From NCBI RefSeq assembly GCF_025421715.1, contig NZ_JAOEFC010000002.1, positions 806,001 through 870,000 of the forward strand: 64,000 bases of DNA, given 5' to 3'. Under the pieces are notes generated by a model. That model did no database searches. It worked only from the letters and a program-made list of their open reading frames with translations, and was not told the origin of the DNA. The DNA comes from Microbacterium festucae (GTDB lineage Bacteria > Actinomycetota > Actinomycetes > Actinomycetales > Microbacteriaceae). Of the stretch, positions 33,583-41,200 are shown in pieces. Every line of letters begins with the position of its first letter. Position 1 is the first letter of the stretch. The position numbers and the translations under genes are program-made.

Positions 33583-33620
33583 CACCGCCCGTCTCCGACA
33601 CCCGTCGGCGGCGGGCGGTG
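33583..33620. terminator. Hairpin between the galactan operon and rsmI
   Basis: CACCGCCCG (33583-33591) pairs with CGGGCGGTG (33612-33620). The loop can pair further through GTC/GAC-like bases. It lies between two convergent genes and could stop both. Confidence 0.6.
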
Positions 33621-33640
33621 TCGTGTGCGGGCGAGGCGGG

Positions 33641-34459
33641 TCAGCCGCGGGCGGCGAGGGCGGCCTGGTAGAGGTCGCGTGCCGAGTGCCCGGTCTGGGC
33701 CGACACCTCGCCGGCGGCATCCTTCAGCCGGATGCCGGTGGCGACGAGGCGCTGCACCTCGGCGAGGGCGTCGTCGGGCGAGACGACCCGCGCCGCCCCT
33801 CCCCCGACGACCACGACGATCTCGCCGCGCACGCCGTCGGCGGCCCACGCGGCGAGGTCGGAGAGCGCACCGCGGCGCACCTCCTCGTGGAGCTTCGTCA
33901 GCTCGCGGCACACCGCCGCCGGCCGGTCGGCGCCGAACGCGTCGGCCATGGCGGTGAGGGTGTCGGCGATGCGCGAGGGCGCCTCGAAGAACACCATCGT
34001 GCGCGGTTCGGATGCCAGGGCCCGCAGCGCCGCCCGGCGGTCGCCGGGCTTGCGGGGCAGGAAACCCTCGAACGTGAAGCGGTCGGTGGGAAGCCCCGAC
34101 AGGGCCAGCGCGGTGACCGGCGCGCTCGGCCCCGGGATGACGGTGACCTGCACGTCGGCGGCCGCCGCGGCGGCGACCACGCCGTAGCCGGGGTCGCTGA
34201 CGGTGGGCATGCCGGCGTCGCTGAGCACGAGCACGTCCTCGTCGCGGGCGCGGGCCACCAGGTCGCCGGCGCGCTGCTTCTCGTTGTGGTCGTGCAGGGC
34301 GATCAGCTGCGGCCGGTTGGCCACGCCCAGCGCCTGCAGCAGCCGCTGGGTGGTGCGGGTGTCTTCGGCGGCGATCACCGAGGCCTCCTCCAGCGCCCGC
34401 ACGAGACGGGGCGAGGCGTCGCCGAGGTTTCCGATCGGCGTCGCAGCGAGGATGATCAC
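33641..34459 (-). CDS. rsmI: 16S rRNA (cytidine1402-2'-O)-methyltransferase
   Basis: 272 residues. SAM-dependent enzyme that 2'-O-methylates C1402 in the ribosomal P site. Seen: VIILAATPIGNLGDASPRLVRALEEASVIAAEDTRTTQRLL (family start), LSDAGMPTVSDPGYGVV, VIPGPSAPVTALALSGLPTDRFTFEGFLPRK and MVFFEAPSRIADTL, then the small C-terminal DLYQAAL domain. I chose GTG at 34459: it begins the conserved core and lies 6 nt after TATGCT. The pairing with a divergent protein mannosyltransferase gene is common in actinobacteria. Confidence 0.95.
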   Translation of the reverse strand: MIILAATPIGNLGDASPRLVRALEEASVIAAEDTRTTQRLLQALGVANRPQLIALHDHNEKQRAGDLVARARDEDVLVLSDAGMPTVSDPGYGVVAAAAAADVQVTVIPGPSAPVTALALSGLPTDRFTFEGFLPRKPGDRRAALRALASEPRTMVFFEAPSRIADTLTAMADAFGADRPAAVCRELTKLHEEVRRGALSDLAAWAADGVRGEIVVVVGGGAARVVSPDDALAEVQRLVATGIRLKDAAGEVSAQTGHSARDLYQAALAARG

Positions 34460-34465
34460 CGCCCC

Positions 34466-34471
34466 AGCATA
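34466..34471 (-). promoter_or_regulatory. -10 box (TATGCT) of rsmI
   Basis: Minus-strand TATGCT, 6 nt before the GTG at 34459; leaderless. Confidence 0.5.
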
Positions 34472-34517
34472 GGCGCGCCGTGCCGGGGCCCGACGTGCCG
34501 ACGGGGCCGGCCGGCAA

Positions 34518-34523
34518 TAGGCT
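34518..34523 (+). promoter_or_regulatory. -10 box (TAGGCT) of the mannosyltransferase gene
   Basis: TAGGCT ends 7 nt before the GTG at 34531; leaderless. It faces the rsmI box only 46 bp away. Confidence 0.55.
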
Positions 34524-34530
34524 GTCAGCC

Positions 34531-36141
34531 GTGACGACGACCGTGGAGCCGCTGCTGCCGAGCGTGCGCCCCTCGTTCTCGGATCGCTGGCGGGCACGGG
34601 TGCGTGCCGACCCGGCGCGCCTGCGGCTGTGGGGCTGGCTCGCCCCGACCCTGGTGACCCTGGTGGCGGCGGTGCTGCGGCTGTGGAACCTCGGTCAGCC
34701 GCACTCCCTCGTCTTCGACGAGACCTACTACGTCAAGGACGCCTGGAGCCAGTGGCAGCTCGGCTACGCCGCCACCTGGCCCGACGGCGCCGACGCGCAG
34801 TTCGCCGCCGGCGAGACCGACCTGTTCGGCACCGACGGCAGCTTCGTCGTGCACCCGCCGCTGGGCAAGTACCTCATCGGCCTGGGCATGGCCCTCTTCG
34901 GCGCCGACTCGTCGTTCGGCTGGCGCATCGCCGCCGCCCTGGCCGGCACCGCCACCGTGCTGGTGCTCTACCTGCTGGCGCGCAGCATGACCGGCTCGAT
35001 CGTCTTCGCCGCGACCGCCTCGGGGCTGCTGGCCATCGACGGCCTCGGCATCGTGATGAGCCGGGTGTCGCTGCTGGACATCTTCCTCACCCTGTTCACG
35101 GTGCTCGCGTTCTGGTTCGTCGTTCTCGACCGCCGCGGCCATCTCGACCGCCTGGCCGCCGGCATCGCGGCCCGCCGGGCGGGGGATGCCGCCGACGGGC
35201 CCGCCCCGAAGATCGCGTGGGGCCCGGTGCTGTGGAACCGGCCGTGGGTGATCGCCGCCGGCGCCGCCGCGGGCGCCGCCACCGCCGTGAAGTGGTCGGG
35301 CGTGTGGGTGCTGGCCGCCCTCGGCCTCTACCTCGTCGTCACCGACGCCCTGGCCCGTCGCCGGGGCGGCGTCTGGTACTGGCCGATGGATGCCGTGCGC
35401 CAGGGCCTCGCATCGTTCGTGCTGCTGGTGCCGGTGGCCCTGCTGGTGTACCTCGGCTCGTGGGCCGGCTGGCTCGCCTCGGACGGCGGCTACGGCCGTC
35501 ACACGCTCGACGATCAGCCCGCGACGGGGCTGTTCGCGTGGGTGCCGCTGCCGCTGCAGAACCTCTGGAAGTACCACGAGACGATCTACGGCTCGATGAC
35601 CGGCATGACCACCCCGCACAGCTACGCGTCGCCGGCGTGGCAGTGGCCGCTGCTGATGCGCCCCACCTCGATGTACGCCAACGTCACCGCCGATGGTCAG
35701 GGCGGCTGCACCGGCGGCGCCAACGGCTGCCTGGAAGTGCTCTACAGCATGCCCAACCCGCTGCTGTGGTACGCCTCGGTGGTCGCCGCGATCTACCTCG
35801 TCGCCCGCTTCGTGATCGCCCGCGACTGGCGTCACGCGCTGGTGCTGGTGGGCATCGCGGCCACGTGGCTGCCGTGGCTGCTGTTCCCCGAGCGCACGGT
35901 GTTCCAGTTCTACACGATCGCCATCTGGCCCTTCCTGCTGCTGGCGCTCACCTTCGCACTGCGCGACATTGTCGGTGGCGGCGGCGTCGAGACCGCCCGG
36001 CGGCTGGCGGGGCAGCGCGTGGTGCTCGTCTTCCTCGGCGTGGCGGTGCTGCTGTCGGCGTTCTGGTTCCCGCTGTGGTCGGGGATGCAGGTGCCGTACG
36101 ACTTCTACCGCCTCCACAACTGGATGCAGGGCTGGGTCTGA
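34531..36141 (+). CDS. pmt: Protein O-mannosyltransferase (GT39, Pmt)
   Basis: 536 residues, polytopic membrane protein. The first extracytoplasmic loop has the catalytic acidic pair in HSLVFDETYYVKDAWSQW (Asp/Glu about 64-65), then VVHPPLGKYLIGLGMALFG, the IDGLGIVMSRVSLLDIFLTLFTVLAFWFV helix, and a C-terminal PMT_4TMC-type region (MPNPLLWYASVVAAIYLV, ATWLPWLLFPERTVFQFYTIAIWPF). It transfers mannose from polyprenyl-phosphate mannose to Ser/Thr of secreted proteins during Sec export. The Ala/Pro/Thr-rich exported proteins nearby (1984-residue protein, lipoproteins) are possible substrates (inference). Confidence 0.95.
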   Translation: MTTTVEPLLPSVRPSFSDRWRARVRADPARLRLWGWLAPTLVTLVAAVLRLWNLGQPHSLVFDETYYVKDAWSQWQLGYAATWPDGADAQFAAGETDLFGTDGSFVVHPPLGKYLIGLGMALFGADSSFGWRIAAALAGTATVLVLYLLARSMTGSIVFAATASGLLAIDGLGIVMSRVSLLDIFLTLFTVLAFWFVVLDRRGHLDRLAAGIAARRAGDAADGPAPKIAWGPVLWNRPWVIAAGAAAGAATAVKWSGVWVLAALGLYLVVTDALARRRGGVWYWPMDAVRQGLASFVLLVPVALLVYLGSWAGWLASDGGYGRHTLDDQPATGLFAWVPLPLQNLWKYHETIYGSMTGMTTPHSYASPAWQWPLLMRPTSMYANVTADGQGGCTGGANGCLEVLYSMPNPLLWYASVVAAIYLVARFVIARDWRHALVLVGIAATWLPWLLFPERTVFQFYTIAIWPFLLLALTFALRDIVGGGGVETARRLAGQRVVLVFLGVAVLLSAFWFPLWSGMQVPYDFYRLHNWMQGWV

Positions 36142-36164
36142 CGGACGTGGGGCCCGGCTCACTC

Positions 36165-36170
36165 TAGGCT
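36165..36170 (+). promoter_or_regulatory. -10 box (TAGGCT) of the FHA/kinase operon
   Basis: TAGGCT ends 6 nt before the GTG at 36177. It is the only clear promoter found for the ten genes 36177-52469. Confidence 0.55.
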
Positions 36171-36176
36171 TATGCC

Positions 36177-37064
36177 GTGTTCAGCTACCGCGCGTCTGGG
36201 GCGGCGATGGAGACCGGGTTCGCCCTGGTGACCGATCGCTTCCTCGCTGTCGCGCGGGCAGACGCCGAGAGCACCGCCCTGCTGTGGGCGGCGCTGTCGG
36301 ACACCGACGCCCCGCTCGACGCGCTGCGCGCGCGTCTGACGCAGATCACCACCGACCTCGCCGTGGTCGAGCTGGTCGACCCCGCCACCCGCGCGGTGCG
36401 CATCGCGCTGCACGGCGATGTCGGCGTGGAGGTCGCCACCGCGACCGGCAGCGCGCCGGTGCGCGCCGTCGACCGCTCGTCGTGGCATCCGCACGACACC
36501 GCCGGGGTGCGCGCCCTCACCCTGCGCGTGGGCGCCGACACCGGCACCGGACCCTGGCTGCCGCTCGGCCGCGGCGTGGCCCCGGCCGCGCGACTGGCCT
36601 GGGGCACCCCGCTGCCCGACACCGCCGCCACCCCGGCAGCTCCCGGTGCCGCCGTGCCGGACGCCCTCGTGCCGGACGCCGTCGACGCGGTCGACGACAC
36701 CCTGCTGGTGGCCCGCCCGCAGCAGCGGCCGGTGACCGCCTGGCTGCGCCTGGGAGATGACCGCGTGCTCGACCTCGACCTGCCGCTCGTGCTCGGCCGC
36801 TCCCCGCAGCCGGCCGACCACCCCGGGGCGCGCCTCGTGCGCCTGGCCTCGCCGCTGCGCGAGATCTCGGCCGCCCACCTCGAGGTGCGCCGCGACGGCG
36901 ACGGCCTCGTGGCCACCGACCTCGACTCCACCAATGGCACCGTCGTGCGCGCCGCCGACGGCTCGACCCGGCTGCTGCGTCACGGCACCTCGGCCCACCT
37001 CGCCCCCGGCACCGTGCTCGAACTCGGCGACGGCGTCGTCGCGCTCGTCGAGGCGGGGAGCTGA
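36177..37064 (+). CDS. FHA-domain protein, first gene of the signalling operon
   Basis: 295 residues, soluble. Residues 1-170 form an unrecognised alpha/beta region (SYRASGAAMETGFALVTDRFLAVA; it vaguely resembles a degenerate PP2C start, unproven). The C-terminal FHA domain (about 185-295) has GRSPQP, SPLREISAAHLEVRRDGD and DLDSTNGTVV, i.e. the Arg, Ser, His and Asn that read phosphothreonine. Just before the FHA sits VDDTLLVARPQQRP, a possible phosphothreonine site of the type seen in three other proteins of the operon. GTG start, leaderless; 2 nt separate its stop from the kinase start. Confidence 0.85.
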   Translation: MFSYRASGAAMETGFALVTDRFLAVARADAESTALLWAALSDTDAPLDALRARLTQITTDLAVVELVDPATRAVRIALHGDVGVEVATATGSAPVRAVDRSSWHPHDTAGVRALTLRVGADTGTGPWLPLGRGVAPAARLAWGTPLPDTAATPAAPGAAVPDALVPDAVDAVDDTLLVARPQQRPVTAWLRLGDDRVLDLDLPLVLGRSPQPADHPGARLVRLASPLREISAAHLEVRRDGDGLVATDLDSTNGTVVRAADGSTRLLRHGTSAHLAPGTVLELGDGVVALVEAGS

Positions 37065-37066
37065 TC

Positions 37067-38206
37067 GTGGCCGGCCGACTTCCCTCCACCCCGCCGGTGC
37101 TCGGCGGGTTCACCTACGTGCGCCCCCTCGGCACCGGCGGCTTCGCCGACGTGTTCCTGTTCGAGCAGAACCTCCCCCGCCGCCCCGTCGCGGTGAAGGT
37201 GCTGCTGCGCGACATCGTCGACGAGGGCCTGCTGCGCATGTTCAACGCCGAGGCCGACGTCATGGCCCGGCTGAGCTCGCACCCCAGCATCCTCACCATC
37301 TACGAAGCGAGCATCTCGGCCGACGGCCGGCCGTACCTCGTGATGGAGTTCTGCCCCACCTCCCTCACCACCCGCTACCGCCGCGAGGTGATCCCGGTGG
37401 CCGAGGTGCTGCAGATCGGCGTGAAGGTCTCGTCGGCGCTCGAGACGGCGCACCGGTCGGGCCTGCTGCACCGCGACATCAAGCCATCGAACATCCTCAT
37501 CACCGCCTTCGGCGCCCCCGTGCTCAGCGACTTCGGCATCGCCGCCGCCGTGGGCGGCCGGGAGGGCGCCGACGAGGTGTTCGCCATGTCGGTGCCGTGG
37601 TCGGCCCCCGAGATCGTCGACGAGAAGGTGTCGGGCTCGATCGCCGCCGAGGTGTGGGGGCTCGGGGCGACGATCTACTCGCTGCTGGCCGGGCACAGCC
37701 CGTTCGAGCGTCAGGGCAGCGGGCAGAACACCCGCGAGGCGCTGAAGGGCCGCATCCGCCGCGCCACCTACACCCCCACCGGTCGCGCCGACGTGCCGCC
37801 GCAGCTGGAGGCGGTGCTCGCCCGCGCCATGAGCAAAGACCCCGCGGCCCGCCAGGCCTCGGCTGCCGAGTTCGCCCGCGACCTGCAGGCCGCCCAGCTG
37901 GCGCTGGGTCTGCCCGCCACCGCCATCGAGGTCGCCCACGACGAGTGGGCCACCGCGGGCGCGGTCATCGACTTCGCCGACGACCGTCAGCGCGGGCCGG
38001 TGCGCCCGAGCGTCGACTACGCCTCGAAGCGGCCGCGCCGCACCGTCACCCCCACCCGCCGCGCGCCCGACGACGGCACCGTGCTGGCCGGCTCCGAGCC
38101 GGCGCCGCGCAGCCGCCTGCCGCTGGTGCTCTCGCTCGTCGCGGGCTCGGTCGTCGCGCTCGGCGCCGCCGCCGTGGCCGCCGTGATGCTGTGGGGCGGC
38201 GGCTGA
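37067..38206 (+). CDS. Transmembrane Ser/Thr protein kinase (PknB-like catalytic domain)
   Basis: 379 residues. Hanks-type kinase domain 15-290: glycine loop LGTGGFADVF, Lys44 in RPVAVKVLL, catalytic loop LHRDIKPSNIL (Asp137), SDFGIAAAV (DFG), SAPEIVDEK (APE), EVWGLGATIYSLLAGHSPF. A juxtamembrane tail of about 60 residues is rich in Arg/Pro/Thr and includes PDDGTVLAGSEP. One membrane helix (about 349-374) ends the protein, with only a few residues outside and no PASTA or other sensor, so signal input must come from elsewhere. The stop overlaps the next ATG (TGATG). Confidence 0.95.
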   Translation: MAGRLPSTPPVLGGFTYVRPLGTGGFADVFLFEQNLPRRPVAVKVLLRDIVDEGLLRMFNAEADVMARLSSHPSILTIYEASISADGRPYLVMEFCPTSLTTRYRREVIPVAEVLQIGVKVSSALETAHRSGLLHRDIKPSNILITAFGAPVLSDFGIAAAVGGREGADEVFAMSVPWSAPEIVDEKVSGSIAAEVWGLGATIYSLLAGHSPFERQGSGQNTREALKGRIRRATYTPTGRADVPPQLEAVLARAMSKDPAARQASAAEFARDLQAAQLALGLPATAIEVAHDEWATAGAVIDFADDRQRGPVRPSVDYASKRPRRTVTPTRRAPDDGTVLAGSEPAPRSRLPLVLSLVAGSVVALGAAAVAAVMLWGGG

Positions 38207-41200
38207 TGGCGGCGCCCCAGCCCGAGGCGCGCCGGCGTCCGCGGGTCAGCACGATCATCGGCGCCGGAGCGGTCGCCGTCACCGCGGCGCTCGTGGTCAC
38301 CCTCGCCGTGGTCTGGCCCGGCTTCGACGCGCGGCAGACGCCCGTCGACGACGGCACCGTGTGGGCCGTGCAGACCGGCGCCGCCGACGGCTACGCGCGG
38401 GTGAACCTGGAGCTCGGCGAACTCGACACCGTCAAGACCGCCGAGAACGCCAGTGCCCTGGCGCAGACCTCCGACCGCGTCTTCGTCTTCAGCGACGGCG
38501 ACACGCAGTTCGCCGACGTCGACCTGACGGCGCCCATCGACCTGCTCGCCACCACCGAAGACGCCTACACGCGCACCCCGGCCGGCACCCAGGACGTCGC
38601 CTCCGGCGGCGACCTCCTCGTCTTCCGCACCGATCTCGGAGCGGTCTACGCCGCCACCCTCTCGGGCGGCGGCGACGCGATCGCCATCGACCCGTACGCC
38701 GACGCGCAGGTCGAGCCCGGTCAGGAGCGGCCCCGCTTCGCCGCCGACGCCGTCGCCGTCTCCCCCACCGGCATCCTGTTCGCCTACTCGGCGGCCGAGG
38801 CGCGCATCATCCGCGCCGACGCCCGCACCGGCCGCATCCTCGGCGACGACCCGGTCGCATCGGCGCCCGCTGCCGTGCAGCTGAGCAGCGTCGCCGACCG
38901 CTGGATCCTCCTCGACGAGACCACCGGCGACCTGCGGGTGCGCGGGCGCGACGAGCCCATCCCCACCGCCGCCCAGGCCGGGGCCCGGCTGCAGCGCTCG
39001 GCGGCCGAGGCCGGCCCCGCCTACCTCGCCGACACCGACGGCCTCGTGCGCATCGACCTGGATGCCGGCGGCGCCGAGCGCGTCGTCGACGAGAACCTCG
39101 GCACCCCCGCCGCACCGACCCCGTTCCTCGGCTCGGTGCACGCCGCGTGGCTGCGCGAGGGCGCCGGCGGCGGATCGCTGTGGTCGAGCGAGGACGGCGT
39201 GGTGCGCGGCCTCGACTACGGCGCCGGCGTGCTCGGCGATCAGATCACCCCCGAGTTCGTCGGCAACGCCACCCGCATCGCCCTCAACGAGCAGACCTCC
39301 GGGTGGGTGTGGACGGTGCCCGACGGGGCGATCATCCCGTCATCGCAGCAGTGGGATCTGCAGGAGCAGTCGGAGTCGTCGCAGGAGCAGGACACCGTCT
39401 CGGAGCGCGTGATCGACCCGAAGCCCCCGGTCGCCGTCGACGACGCGTTCGGCGTGCGCGCGGGCGCGGCCACCCTGCTGCCGGTGCTGCTCAACGACCA
39501 CGACCCCAACGAGGACGTGCTGAGCATCGACCCGGCCTCAGTGACCGGTCTAGACCCCGCCTTCGGCACCGTCGGCTTCGCCGGCGCCGAGCAGCAGCTG
39601 GCGGTGCAGGTGGCCCCGGGCGCCACCGGCTCGGCCACCTTCTCGTACCGCGTCACCGACGGCACCACCAGCGACGGACTGTACTCGGCGCCGGCCACCG
39701 TCACCCTCACCGTCGCGGCATCCGACCAGAACAGCCCGCCGGTGTGGTGCGGCGTGGAGGGCTGCCTCGCCGAGCCGCCGCGGCCCACGGTCGAGCCCGG
39801 CGGCACCGTCACCGTCGACGCCCTGCAGGGCTGGGTCGACCCCGAGGGCGACCCGATCTACCTCGTCGACGCGGTCGGCCCCGGCGAGGGCAGCGTCGCC
39901 GCCCAGCCCGACGGCACCGTCACCTTCCAGCACGGCGACCCCAACGCCACGGCCGAGTTCGAGGCGCCGATCGCCCTCACCGTCGCCGACGCGCGCGGCG
40001 CGACCGCCCAGACCACCCTCACCGTCTCGGTGACCGCGGCACCCGAGTTCACCGCCGGCAGCTTCGCGGTGGTCGGGGTGGCCGGCTCCCCCGTCGAGGT
40101 CGACGTGGCCCCGCACGTCACCGGCGCCTCCGGCCCGCCGCAGCTGACCAAGACCGCCGTCCTCGACGAGGCCGGCGCCACCGTCACCCCCAACGCCACC
40201 GGCCTCACGATGGAGGTCGGCGCCGCCGCGCCGGGCTCGTACCTGGTGCAGTACACGGTGCGCGACGCGCGCGGCGAGGCGACGGGTCTGGTGCGGGTGA
40301 CCATGCGCGACCCGGCCACCGCGGTCATCTCCACCCCGCCGCTGACCGCATTCGTCCGGCCCAGCGAAGACGCCGCCGTCGACGTGTTCGGACCGGTGGT
40401 GAACCCCGCGGGCCTCGTGCTGCTGCTGAGCGACCTGCGCCCCGAGAGCGACCCGCGGGCCTCGCTGTCGGTCGACCTCGTCGGGCAGAGCATCATCCGG
40501 GTCAGCGGCTCCACCGACTCCGGCGAGCCGGGCACGCTCGGCGTCGTGCGCTACACGCTCTCCGACGGGTCGGGCAGCGCCGCCGCCACCGCCGAGGGCG
40601 AGCTGACGGTCATCCTGCTCCCCGCCCCCACGGCATCCCGCCCCATCGCCGTCGACGACGCCGTCACGGTGCGCGCGGGAGCCCAGATCGACATCCCCGC
40701 GCTGCGCAACGACAGCGCACCGGCGGCGGCGCTGGTGGCGCTGGACCCGTCGCAGATCGTCAACGAGTCGGGTGCCGGCCTGGCCTTCGCGTCGGGTCGC
40801 ACCGTGCGCTATCTCGCCCCCGACGAGCCGGGCACCTACGCCATCGGCTACCGCATCTTCCGGCTCGGCTTCCCCGAGGCCACCGACGACGCGCGCATCA
40901 TCGTCACCGTCGTGGGCGACGAGTCCAACCGTCCGCCGCTGCCGGGCATCCTCGAGGGGCGCGTGCTCAGCGGCGAGGCGGTGCGCATCCCGTTCGACGC
41001 GTTCGCCGCCGACCCCGACGGGGATGCCGTCACCCTCGACCGCATCGTCGACCAGCCCCGCGAGGGCACCGCCGCCATCTCCGCCGAGGGCGACGCGATC
41101 ATCTACACGAGCCGCGAGGGCTTCAGCGGGCAGGACGCCTTCACGTACCAGGTGCGCGACGCCGAGGGCGCCACCGGCACCGCGCAGGTGCGGGTGGGCG